NCBI GenBank assembly: GCA_036897095.1 | Contig: JAYMSP010001593.1 | Location: 1-30,557 of the forward strand | DNA length: 30,557 nt | Direction of reading: 5' to 3' | Origin: Plantago elongata | Taxonomy: Eukaryota > Streptophyta > Magnoliopsida > Lamiales > Plantaginaceae | Translations under genes and position numbers: made by a program | Shown here: in pieces, positions 1 through 10,493 of the stretch | How the letters are laid out: each line of letters starts with the position of its first letter | How positions within the stretch are numbered: position 1 is the first letter of the stretch | The notes under the pieces: generated by a model | What the model saw: only the letters and a program-made list of their open reading frames with translations | Told to the model about the DNA's origin: nothing | The model's database searches: none

Positions 1-26
1 TATATATATATATATATATATATATA
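1..26. repeat. (TA)n microsatellite
   Basis: Thirteen uninterrupted TA units run from the window edge. The array may continue outside the window. It is a simple sequence repeat with no coding content. Confidence 0.95.
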
Positions 27-252
27 AAAGTTAACAATTTTGTTGAGAAGGTCCCTCATCAGCCTTCTTCAAATGCTCAATATGAATCTTGGTTACAACT
101 TCTCTTTTGATAATAAGATGATTGCTCCACTTCCTACAAATTTCACCCAATAAACATAGTCAGCAATAAACATAAGAACATAAACACGAACACTAATAAA
201 AAGAACATGCACAACTAAAAACAGAAAGACAGTACCCTCCCGATACTACGAC

Positions 253-315
253 CTTAATTAGGGTTTAGGATTAAGAACGCCTTGTACCCTTTCTTAATTC
301 TAAACCCTAATTAAG
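253..315. repeat. 25-bp inverted repeat with telobox-like cores
   Basis: The left arm (253-277) and right arm (291-315) are reverse complements at 24 of 25 positions, with a 13-base loop. Each arm holds the plant telomere-like unit aaaccctaa or its complement. Two further accctaa-type motifs follow near 344 and 366. In plants this motif (telobox) is also found in promoters of growth-related genes, but no gene start was recognised next to it. Confidence 0.8.
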
Positions 316-444
316 AGATGTCAGGATCATTGAAGCAATCTAAAACCCTAAACACAAATTGGTGAACCCTAAAAATTCCAACTGAAACTGGTAAATAGTC
401 AGCCATAAACATAAAAACCTAAACACATAAAACATAAAGCTATA

Positions 445-575
445 AACACAAAATAGTTGAACCAGATACCCCTGACTGTATTACACATGAACCCAAACAC
501 ATAAACATATAAACCTAACACATAAAATGAAAAATCATCAACACAAAATAGTTGAACCAGATACCCCAAACTGTA
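445..575 (+). repeat. 36-bp direct repeat, spacing 95 bp
   Basis: The copies at 445-480 and 540-575 differ at only two positions (tg versus aa near the end). The sequence between them is the same ataaacataa-rich filler found elsewhere in the region, so this is probably a local duplication. Confidence 0.8.
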
Positions 576-1016
576 ACATAAAACCTTATCAGAAGAAACA
601 TAAATCTAAAGCAAGAAATACGTAAACCACATAAGAAGAAATACATAAACGTCATCAGGCTACAACTAAATATCAGGACCAATTAACACAAACCAACATA
701 AACCTACACAACAAAAGAAATAAACCTAAGTAAAAAGAATAAATAATAATCAATAATTAACCGTTTTCCTCTTGAGCAACACTTTTCTGCCTTTTATTAT
801 CTCTATCTTCGATCTCCAACAACACTTTTCGTAGTTATATTTTCACCAACATTAGTAGATATCTTTTTCTTCTTATACGTAGCAATGATGATCTTCTTTT
901 TTTCAGAATGTCACCGCCGTGATCGTCTTCTTCAAACATAAAACAACATATACCTAAAGACGAAATAAAATAAAATTAATAAACAGTCTTCTTCGAGCAT
1001 AAAACAACATAAACCT

Positions 1017-1285
1017 GAAGATCAAAATAGATAAACATAAGCAATCATATGAGAATATAACAGGATGAAGATCAAAACAAATAAACATAAAACTATCATC
1101 TCTGAATAAACTAAACTAACATAAAACAACACAAACTTAGGACCAAAACAAATAAATATAAACAATCATATGAGAATATAGCAGAATGAAGAGCAAAACA
1201 AATAAACTTCAAACTAAAATCTATGAATAATTAAACTAACATAAAATCGTATAAACCTCAAGACCAGAACAAATAAACATAAATT
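1017..1285 (+). repeat. Degenerate tandem repeat, period about 121 bp
   Basis: The motif caatcatatgagaatat occurs at 1042 and again at 1163. The flanking text (a 'caaaacaaataaac' block, then 'gaataa...aaactaacataaaa') repeats in the same order. A third, partial unit begins near 1260. Copies are clearly diverged, so the duplication is not recent. Confidence 0.6.
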
Positions 1286-1808
1286 GTTCGACATAATATT
1301 GTAAAGAAGTGCTAGTATTACAATATTTACATTTACTTGAATGCCACAACTCACAGACAGAAGAAAGTGCTAGTATTGTGACCTAGAGAAAATGTTCTCT
1401 GCATTTAGCAAGACCATATACATAATAAACTCACAATTCACAGGCCACTAGGCATCTAATGCCACATCACAATCACAGCAAGGAGTCTCATAAATCAGCT
1501 CAACCGAGCAACAACAGAACTTCCAACTCACAGCCCAAAACACAAGTTAGACAATACAAGCACAAACTTACAGGAATACGAAATTTCAGTATCTCATTCA
1601 CAAGCTACACATTCACAACCTAGTTATACCACTGAAGCAGCTAATACAACATGACGTTGATACAGCTACTACCAAGGTTAAAACAACAGGCGTCCATATG
1701 TACTTCGGGGTGATATGAACGGATGGAACTGTTATTTGGGGCACTTATATGTCCGGAAAATTATTACCTAGACAGGTCTATAATTTATTCTATGGAGAAT
1801 GCTCCATA

Positions 1809-2213
1809 TTACTCAAAATAAACATGCAAATGTGGTATGTCCATGCTATCAAATATTTCTCCACCTTCCTCATTACTTGATTCATCCATAAAAAAGCCTT
1901 CATTCACCAAGTTACTGCCACATGAAGTTATCTTATTAATCGGAAAGTCCTGCAGCATTATTTGCACCAAACAGGAACAATTTCCAAGGTGAATTAACTT
2001 GCCCAGCTCAACAGCAAGCTTATAACGCGTTTAAGCTTCCTGTTGTAGAAGAAGAAATGATACGACCACCTGTGCAGTAAACATACGTTTCAGGGATGCA
2101 AACAGGACAGAACATGCAGTGATAGCCATATAGACTTCGACACGCACCTTCTCCGGTGTTATGAACAGAGATTCGCTGGTTTCACCATTGTTACACAAAA
2201 GCTTCAAAGAAAA
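1809..2213 (-). pseudogene. Unidentified interrupted reading frame
   Basis: Reading the minus strand, one frame stays open for about 55 codons (2213 to 2034), meets a single TAA (2031-2033), and stays open in the same frame for a further 73 codons, to a TAA at 1809-1811. The second half reads like ordinary protein, with the segments GKLIHLGNCSC and EEGGEIFDSMDIPHL. I do not recognise the family. No ATG opens the whole frame, so this would be an internal exon, a decayed gene or a transcribed non-coding stretch. A CAG|GT junction upstream of the stop (near 2067) could be a splice donor that removes it. A TATA-like site lies about 220 bp upstream on the same strand. The gene call is tentative. 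Confidence 0.25.
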
Positions 2214-2433
2214 TCAAAGTCGAAGTTAACAAAACGAAGCAAATACACACGAATTGAAGGAGGAAAAGCATAAAAACCAATCGTGTTGGTGTTTTTCACC
2301 TAAACGAACAGTTGACTACGGCTATAACCTACTCCGATCTGCATTCACCGCTGCAAAAATGGAGATCGGCCATGTTTCAGTCAATTGCGTGAAGAAAGAT
2401 TCGGGGAAATGGAGGAAAATTGGTCAAAACAGC

Positions 2434-2443
2434 TATTTATATA
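2434..2443 (-). promoter_or_regulatory. Candidate TATA box for minus-strand transcription
   Basis: The minus strand reads tatataaata here, inside ttatatataaatagctg, which is close to the plant TATA consensus. Downstream on that strand are a pyrimidine-rich leader-like stretch and the interrupted frame at 1809-2213. The function is inferred from sequence only. Confidence 0.35.
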
Positions 2444-2722
2444 TAACCCAAGTTTGTAACCTGAACCTGGAACCGGGTCAAGTCATAACCCGCGAAAATA
2501 ACCTACCAGTCTTTTCTTAGTCTCTCTTTAATCTAGTCTCATATAAGTATTTTTGTATATAATATAAAACAATTAAAGTAGTATGATGATATACTAATAT
2601 GTTATGAATTGATTTATTTGTTAATTATTGTAATGATCTGAGTGTTTTTAGAGATTTCTAATGATGTGATGTGGAGCTTTACTAAGGACTCTGCAAATTA
2701 TTTAGAGCCGAGTCAAATCCAA

Positions 2723-2910
2723 CCTTATACTCCTTTCGTTATCAAGTCGAGCTGGAACTCAACTGGATTGAGCTCGAATCGAGTTTAATATCAGTCGATT
2801 CGACTCGGCTCATTTACCTTATACTCGTTTAGTTATCAAATTGAACTTGAACTCAACTGAATTGGGCTCGAATCGAGTTTAACATCAGTCGATTCGACTC
2901 GGCTCATGTA
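2723..2910 (+). repeat. 94-bp tandem duplication
   Basis: The units at 2723-2816 and 2817-2910 both begin ccttatactc and end in cgactcggctcat plus a short tail. They differ at scattered positions, mainly in the first half. Each unit contains gctcgaatcgagttt and gtcgattcgactcg, so short dyad symmetries recur in every copy. No coding potential is visible. Confidence 0.85.
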
Positions 2911-4664
2911 ATAAGACTAGAGTCTCTAACGCTGTCTTTATTTGACTAAAATCAATTGAGTCCTTGTTCATTTTACAATTTTAATAATAAATTATGAAAG
3001 TAAAAAAGTTGAAATGCAATATGCATAACTAATACTACATCAATATCCGAGCTTCTCTAAGGACTATTAGTTAATAAACATGCGCTAATAGTTAGGTCAT
3101 GAGAAACCCATACTGAAAGTATTTTTGGCGACTTTTAGTCATAAAAATCCCTCAAAACTCAAAACCTTCCATTGATATTTCGAGAAGCATAGATCCAAAG
3201 TTTCAAACAATTCTTCGCATATTTGAGAAAAAAGAGAAAAATAAAAAAAGAAAAATAAAAGGAAAGAATAAGTGAAAGTATTCATCAAGGCTCAAGCTAT
3301 AGACTACAGTTCAACCACTATGCTGAAGTGATCAATGATGGATTGGCGTGTTATAGTTAGAATAGTCACGCCAAAGTGTGGTATACTACTAAATGTGGGT
3401 TGTTGGCTTGCCTTTATCTCTAATCCACTTCCAGCTATATTTTAATTTATACCCAGTGTATTAGAAGTATAATTGAGAATTATTTAATATTAACCCGTAC
3501 TTTTTATCAAATAATTATAATGGATTCACATATAAGGTTCCGCATAATTTAAAGGATTTTAAGGGAAAATAATTTTTTTTAAAGAAAACTCTAATTTCTC
3601 ATGTTTGTTTTGATGAAAAATGAAAACATTGGAAAGGAAAAGGTAGGAAAACATGAAAAAGTGGAAAAACAATAATAAAACAAACAAATTCTTATATCTT
3701 TATAATTTTTCTTACATAAATTAATATTTATTTAGAAATATATTTAATCTAAAAATAATTATTATTAACATTGATTTATATACATTTATATACAAATTAA
3801 TTTATATATAACATTCATTATATTTGTATGTTAATATATTGTCTTTATTAATAAGTTCTATAACTATAGTCTATGTAACGATAAATAGATATTCCCCATA
3901 TATTTATCGATATTTAAAAAAATAAAAAAATAAATTATTTTAACACAAACCAATTTAAATTACATATACTCACAATTTTTTTCAATTCTTACCTTTTCAT
4001 AATTATTTTAGAATTCCGTTTTCATAATTTTAATATAAATTTGTATGTGATTAAAAACTATATGTTGGTCAAATAATAATATTATGTACTCGTATGCCAT
4101 TTAGCAAAATAAAAGACCGAAAAGGAAAAATAATTAAGAAAAAAGTTTAAAACGAAGAAGAAATGCCACAAAATTAACTCTTAATTTTCCTGGAGAAATG
4201 AAAATCTACTAAATAACAGAAAAAAGGAAAAACATTAGTTTTCTTTCTACATTTTTCCAAAAGATTTAATTTTTCTTTTAATTCTTTTCATTTTCATCGG
4301 AATCACTTGAACCATATAGAGCCTAAAAGTAGAACATAAATCAAAATAGGATTAATACGTAAGAAAACGGCTATCCATCAAAGAGCATATGAAAATATCA
4401 TAAAAATAACAACTAATAAACTTTAGTTAGTGAATCTAGTATGTATAGTATATAATTAATAATAATAATAATCATAATTATTTTAAATAATTATAATAAT
4501 TATTATCATGTAATTGTGAATCGATCTATTCATCTTCATGATCACTGCTTGATTAAAAATAAATCAAATTTACTTACGAATAAGATTATTTTGATCGATT
4601 TCGAATCTGAACGGTTGCGAATGATTTGATTCTTTTAAACTTGAAGGGGTATGGTATGATGCAG
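2911..4664. other. AT-rich intergenic DNA, no gene seen
   Basis: No open frame of note and no recognised element was found. The stretch is very AT-rich, with A-runs, T-runs and a small palindromic (TAA/TTA) block at about 4457-4506. Confidence 0.6.
4457..4506. repeat. AT-rich imperfect palindrome
   Basis: An aataataataatcataa block is followed by its near reverse complement around a ttaa centre. It is probably a microsatellite-derived hairpin. Confidence 0.6.
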
Positions 4665-4995
4665 TGTTAAAAATTCCAAAGAGGCTGGGTCAGTATAGAC
4701 GCCCAGCCGACCTTGGTGAATTGACCAGACGCATTAGAAAGTGATGTTTGTCAAGTTTGGAAGCATTTATATTCACAGGGCTCATATAAGGTTGATTATT
4801 GATTGTTAGGCCAGCAGCTAATGGATAGATACAAGATGCATAGTGGACCTCGACTCATAAGAATCAACATCTATATGATGAGAAGACCAACGAATCAGTC
4901 TAACAAACCAACCGTTCATCTTTATTGTAGTAGTTACTATTTCATGTAAATATTCAATCTTCTCTACTCAGTCTCCCTGTTATAACAGTTTAACA
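4665..4995 (+). mobile_element. Possible solo LTR (Copia-like ends)
   Basis: The 331-bp stretch starts TGTTAAA and ends TTTAACA, a perfect 7-bp inverted end of the TG...CA type usual for LTRs. Its GC content is higher than its flanks, and the right part is pyrimidine-rich, like a U5 region. Flanking pentamers (tgcag before, cgcaa after) match at only three of five bases, so the target duplication is weak. No primer binding site or internal domain adjoins it. The strand cannot be fixed firmly. This could also be an unrelated unique stretch. Confidence 0.35.
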
Positions 4996-7900
4996 CGCAA
5001 TATTTATCTATTAAACTTTATATATTTATCATTTTTAACTATCATTGCATTACACATATATTCATATAATATTAAAAATAAACTATTACGTACATATCCA
5101 CTAAATAATAAAAGTCTTTATTTTTGCATATAAATCATACAATTTGAGTTGAGGTACATAATTTGCAGTATTTTTATGTTTTATTATTTATTTTAAATTT
5201 TCATCTACAAAAATTCCACGTGACTAATAAAATATTATCCTTCTAACTTAACTATTTTATCTCCACTTTTTGGGTCTTTTAACTCTCCATATCAGAATCC
5301 AATTCAAACCCAAATTGACTTTTCAAACTATTTGAAATTCTCGTTGATTCAGTCAACTAATCCAAGCCTAACTTCTTCGAAACGTGATGTGCGAAAAGTA
5401 GCTGTAGTAATCTAAGATTAAATAAAAATAAATGGGCATTAAACTGTTTCATTATATTGCACATCAATTCTTTTGGAATTACACTTTGTCTTTACAGAGG
5501 AAGCATGATAAGCTATAATTAGTCTCATTTTGTTATTTCTAGACCAAGCAAAATTCAATTGCATGGTGGAAAAAGAACAATGTTTCTTCCCTTTTCAAGA
5601 ACAATAACAGTATTTGAACACCAGAGCTCCTTCCTAATTTGCAACAAGAAAATATCAACTTTAGTGAAGATTTAGTTACTCTTTACTTTGGTGGTGTTCA
5701 AAGTGAAACTTTGAACCATTGAATTTGGATATAAAGTTTCCCGAGAGCATAACGAGCCAATAACGTGTAGGAAAAAACTTTATAAAAAAACGACCGTTGT
5801 ATTAATTGCATTCTATGATACAATAAAACTGTATATTGTCACACTCACACCTAAAACTGTATCATTTACACACTATGATACAGTTTCAGGTCGATATGAT
5901 GCAGTTTTAAATCATTTTTTACGAATATTTTATTTTTCTGGGTCGGTTTTTGCAATTTTCTTCATAATTGAGCCTCTGGCACAAAATTTCCCAAGTTTCT
6001 CCCAGAAGTGCTATGAGCCCATGATATAAAAGCTCAACAAGAAACCAAGGGCCTATTGGGCTTAGGTCACTGGAACAGAATGCAGACAGCCAAACCCCAA
6101 CTGGGTTTGTAGCACTGGCAGTCTAGCACCATTGTGAAGTTAAGACAGATGTTTAACTTCACAGTTCACACCATTCAACTCCTATGCGCCTTTTCATCCA
6201 AGTAAAACCTGCTTACTTTAATTTACCCACAGGATTGTAAATAATCGCTTGTACAGCATCCGATGAAGACACCAGCTGCGAGTCTGCATCTACAGGTTCA
6301 CTGGTTCTCATGCATCAGTTTACATGGTGTGAGTGAACTTGATAAATAATCTATTTAGACTTGTTTACTAGACAGGCTGAAACTGCTGGATTCGGGGACC
6401 AACTTACTTCAAACTCCAAGATAGTGGACTCATCCAGGTTCACATGCATTTCGCACGACCCAGGTTGTAAATTACTGCTAGCAATGATCTGATTTACAGT
6501 AGAGTTCCTGGGGTTGCAAAATTAGTCGAGCTAAATTCTCATGAATGCAATATGGATACCCCAAAAAGAACTCCAATTTTAAGCATCCTAATGTGGTAAT
6601 TTGACGGATAGGGGAAATTATGCATTTTGGAACTTAAAGGATTACCAAAAATTGCAACCACAGTGAGTAATTCCCTCTATGCAAAAACACACGGGAAGTA
6701 ACTCCTCAGCCAACCGACAATGGTCAATGAAACGAAAAGACAAGCAGAGTATTTCTCACTCTGAAGCAATATTGTTAAACTCAGGACATTCTTTTTCCAA
6801 GTGAGATTTGTACTCTCCTAGTCTCAAGTGCAACATTACCATGCCATGGGCCATGGCTAAAAATGCCGAATCAGAAATGAGTTCATCAGCCACCGAGGGT
6901 TGAGATTTTAAAGGCTATCAAGTAAAATCCTTCTGTGCTGGTTCCATAAACTATTCAGTGACTAGCTGAATTATATCTTCTCAAGACAGTGAATCAGAGA
7001 AGAACAAAGTAGATGGATGCTATAAATAAAATAGAGTCAGACACATTTGATCAATATACCCAAACCCCTTCTCAGAAAAACTAATACACCTGACAATATG
7101 TTAAGGAACAGTTACCCCTGGCAAGGTGAGTGCTGTTGTGATTTGTGAATGGTTCTGTACACATTCGGTGGGCAAAGGTGGCCTGCCATATATATTACTG
7201 TTAATCGTGGTAATAACTTCCCCATCAGTCCATCAAATTGTTTCAGCCCCCAAACTTACAAATGAGGAACAAATCCCCACTCCAGAGATATATTGGCAAC
7301 ATGAACAGTACCACTACAGCGCTACCAAGATCGCACCAACAAATATATTACCAGTGCTACAACCTTGGACTAAATATAAATGATAACATCTAGGCTCTTG
7401 TCAACTTCACATGTCATTAATGGGAAAGTCAGGTAATATATGCAGCAGATTTTGATATACTGTCACGACCTAGATTATAACCCTGTACATGCAGATGGTC
7501 ATTGGTGGATTATTCCGACATATACATATCTATGAGCTTCTTGGTCAAACTACTACAAAAGTTGGAGATCATTGTCTCCAGAACCTGGTTCACATACCAC
7601 ACACAAGCTAGATCACGGAGTGATTTTGAGGTTATCTCATCCCATATACTGATCAGATAGTTTCTACGTACATAGTTTCTTAAATCTACACAATGCATAT
7701 ATTGAAAGAGACAACACATCACATCTCACATGCTTGAACAACATACCGTGGGGAGCCAAAAATAAAAATGCAGGGCATTTTATACTTAATACTGCATCTA
7801 GTTTCAATGTCCTACCCTATCCAATGAAGCATTTTGAGCATTCTAAGCAATGAAACTAGTAGTTGTAATCACCGTGCTTAAATCCATCCACCTTCAAGAA

Positions 7901-8050
7901 AGATATAAACTACCGGCTTAAATACTTAATGTCATTTTGCACAATACTCAGTACTCACTATCAAATCCTAAATTTCATATAGTATAGCAGGTGTAAAAAT
8001 TCGAAATGTAACTAGACAGTAAAGCTGCTTTGGCATGTAACAACTAACAA
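4996..8050. other. Intergenic DNA without a recognisable gene
   Basis: Short open frames occur (for example 7126-7383 plus and 7510-7722 minus), but their translations resemble no family and look like random reading of AT-rich DNA. From about 6000 the base composition is less extreme than further left, so an unannotated untranslated region or non-coding transcript is possible. The poly(A) signal at 8051-8056 argues against this being the 3' UTR of the RING gene. Confidence 0.5.
5854..5886. repeat. Perfect 12-bp hairpin
   Basis: The arms aaactgtatcat (5854-5865) and atgatacagttt (5875-5886) are exact reverse complements around a 9-base loop. Related pieces of the same word (tgatacaataaaactgtat, gatgcagtttta) flank it, which suggests the core of a small fold-back element about 100-150 bp long without clear termini. 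Confidence 0.65.
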
Positions 8051-8056
8051 TTTATT
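8051..8056 (-). terminator. Candidate poly(A) signal of the RING gene
   Basis: The minus strand reads AATAAA about 80 bases past the RING gene stop codon, within taataaatt. The position and exact hexamer fit a plant near-upstream polyadenylation element. Confidence 0.55.
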
Positions 8057-8135
8057 AAACTTGGCGATGATAAAAACAGGTATACAACAACACAAGACAG
8101 TAAGTAAGTATCAACAGACTACAACAACACGCACA

Positions 8136-8897
8136 TTATCGCGGAGGATGGGGAGGATAAGCCGGATTAAAGGAGATGAGCCCACGGCAGTAAGGGCACA
8201 AGGGACTCTTCTCCAGCCACCTTAGAATACACTTAAAATGATAACAATGACTACAAGGCAAGAAACATATCTCACTCCCAACTCGCGGCTTATCCAAACA
8301 AATCGAACAGTCCTCATCACAATCCTTCCCCTCCACCTTAGTCCTCTTCATAAGACTCGCCAACAACGCAATATGCGCCGGTTCCGGTTCCACATCTTCC
8401 GGCAGAGGAGGAGGTTGATATTCCTGCAGCTCCTCAGCTCGCACAAAAGCAAAGGTCTTGCTTTTAATCAACCGTGACACGGTATCATCAAGATCCTCCC
8501 TTTCCTTCTGCACAGTGCAGATATCCACCGATACTTCTACAGGCAACACGGTACATCCCACATTGTCCTGCTTCATCAGAACAACGTGATTGGCGATGTC
8601 TCTGTACATAGTTTTCCTGACTCGATGAGGTAAACCCCATCTTGCGAACTTAAGCGCCATAAACATCTCGAGATGGTCTTCAACTAGGTCCTGCCCGATG
8701 TCCAGAGTGTAGAGAGCTCCGGTGGAGTCGACGAGCTGGTCTTGACCGGAATTGGGGTGTTTTCGGAGGATGTACTTGACGCGGAAGAGAAATCGGATGC
8801 TGTTTTCCGGTTGGTTGTAGGGATCAGGCCAAACCATGTTCTTGTCCAGCCTGATGCGGAATTGGCACAAGTATCCTTCTTCAGTGCAGTAAGACAT
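8136..8897 (-). CDS. RING-H2 zinc-finger protein, probable E3 ubiquitin ligase
   Basis: A single uninterrupted frame encodes 253 aa from ATG (8897) to TAA. The C-terminal third holds a C3H2C3 RING-H2 finger: C197-x2-C200-x14-C215-x-H217-x2-H220-x2-C223-x10-C234-x2-C237, with the usual CSIC, the WL pair before the last cysteines, and CPYCR. Known RING-H2 proteins recruit a ubiquitin-charged E2 enzyme, so ligase activity is expected by family. The N-terminal 190 residues match no domain I recognise. They are mixed charged/hydrophobic with a short proline patch (about 161-173) and no signal peptide or membrane segment, suggesting a soluble protein. The protein ends in a proline-rich tail. The first ATG of the frame opens the protein; no splice signals are needed. 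The substrate is unknown. A pair of long overlapping plus-strand frames here are shadows. Confidence 0.88.
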   Translation of the reverse strand: MSYCTEEGYLCQFRIRLDKNMVWPDPYNQPENSIRFLFRVKYILRKHPNSGQDQLVDSTGALYTLDIGQDLVEDHLEMFMALKFARWGLPHRVRKTMYRDIANHVVLMKQDNVGCTVLPVEVSVDICTVQKEREDLDDTVSRLIKSKTFAFVRAEELQEYQPPPLPEDVEPEPAHIALLASLMKRTKVEGKDCDEDCSICLDKPRVGSEICFLPCSHCYHFKCILRWLEKSPLCPYCRGLISFNPAYPPHPPR

Positions 8898-9050
8898 ATT
8901 GGGGAAATAGTGAATTGATCAATTGAGGGTTGTTCGATTGTAATTGAACTGATTAAGGTTTTTGATGATTTGGGGAGAATTTCAAGAGTAAGAAGATCGA
9001 ATAGAATCTCAAATCGTTGGATTTTTATTTATTGAGTCGGGAGATATGCC
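8898..9050 (-). promoter_or_regulatory. Probable 5' UTR and core promoter of the RING gene
   Basis: On the minus strand a TATA-like taaataaaaat lies at 9022-9032, about 125 bases upstream of the ATG, followed by a leader with little structure. No other strong TATA box is nearer. The assignment is by position and composition only. Confidence 0.35.
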
Positions 9051-10190
9051 CTAATTCCAAAACTGGATAGTGACGTGGTTATATTACTTTATGATTATAT
9101 TTTATGTTGCATTGGCTTAAATTTACATATATTTATGTGCATATTATACATGTTTATGTGTAAATAGATGATGTTTTGTTATAAGTATATTATGTTCCAC
9201 ATCTTGAATTACTAGTGATTATTGACTAAGTTTGTATATATTTATACTGAAAATGCTTATGTTTAGCAGTAAGTTGGTTAGAATTTATGTTTCATATGAT
9301 GAAATACCATTGTTTAATATTTTTTAATGTAACTTGTGCATATTTAGCCGTTAATTACTGATTTTTGTGATTTCATGCATTTCTTATATAAAATTCAATG
9401 TATGTATGAATAGTATATTTTTATGCTACAATTGTTGATGTTCAAGGGGGAATATATGATATTTTAATATAGACTTTATATTTCATCTCTTGAAAGTCTT
9501 ATTTGTTCAGGTTTTTATGTGAATTGTGTGTAATAGTTGATGTTTGTCGTTTTTCAGAGATTATGTATTTTGTAAACCGTTGTTTATGTTTTCAGTGTTA
9601 ATTGTGTATATTTATACTGCAATTGTTGATATTGAATGCTAAATAGATTATATTATTGGTGTTTTTTCTTACCACTAATTGCATATGTGTATATTGTAAT
9701 TGTTGATGTTAAAAATCAAATTGTTGATGTTTTTGTTGTATATACTAGGTTTTGCAAAAATGGTGGTCAAATAAAGAAAACGATTGATGATAAAGATGGA
9801 GACGTGGATGGATGAGTCGACGGATAAGGCTGCAAAGATAATTCTAGTTTGGATATAGTGTTTTTATTTTTTTTGTATTGTTTTGTATGTAAAGATATTT
9901 ATTGATTGATAAATGAAATTCACTTCAATGTTTTATTTACAAATATTGTTTTAACAAATTGGTTATTATTTGTAATTTCATACTAAACATAAACAATTAT
10001 GTATCAAACATAAATAATTTGATCTAAAATATCAACATGAGCTATGTAATGCAAGGGGAAAAATGGACGGTCAACTCGCGAAAAAATTCACTTGTATAGT
10101 TTTGTATATAAATTATCTATAAATTATATTTTATAATTTTGTGTATGATTGTATATATTTATCTATATGCTGGACTCTCAGAAGACTAAC
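9051..10190. other. AT-rich intergenic DNA with a recurring 13-mer
   Basis: No gene was seen. The word aattgttgatgtt or a one-base variant occurs at 9430-9442, 9621-9633, 9698-9710 and 9719-9731, often preceded by a tatatttat/tgc-type block. This points to a heavily degenerated tandem array. Confidence 0.5.
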
Positions 10191-10493
10191 TTTTAGGGGT
10201 ATGGAGGAATAATTATTTTCTAAGTCTCATAAAAGTTCCCCTATATTTAAAGAGTTCGGAGAGACCCCTAATTTTTAACACATATTATCTAGTTTTTATA
10301 TAAATAGCATGTGTTTTAATTTTTACCAATATTTATCTAGTTTTTCATATTATATCTTTATATTGTACATTTGTGTCGAACCGTCTTTTTAATATGTATT
10401 ATCTAGTTTTTACAACATATTGTCTAGTTTTGTAACTATATTGTCTAGTTTTATAAATGATCTTGTTTAATTTTATTACTTGTATAGAAATTT

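Larger units (their letters stand above)
27..1640. other. AT-rich non-coding DNA with short repeats
   Basis: No convincing gene was seen here on either strand. The stretch is dominated by variations on a purine-rich motif of the type ataaacataaa. It contains a 25-bp inverted repeat (253-315), a 36-bp direct repeat (445-480 and 540-575, 34 of 36 bases equal) and a degenerate tandem repeat of about 121 bp (1017-1285). Together these suggest old, locally duplicated transposon or satellite-like material, which is inference. Confidence 0.6.

Noticed and set aside
3530..4325. Large MITE with terminal inverted repeats
   Set aside because: Weak similarity between atataaggttcc at the left and the complement of gaaccatatag at the right did not extend into a convincing inverted repeat or target duplication.
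8238..8477. 79-codon plus-strand frame
   Set aside because: It is antisense to the RING gene and has no independent support.
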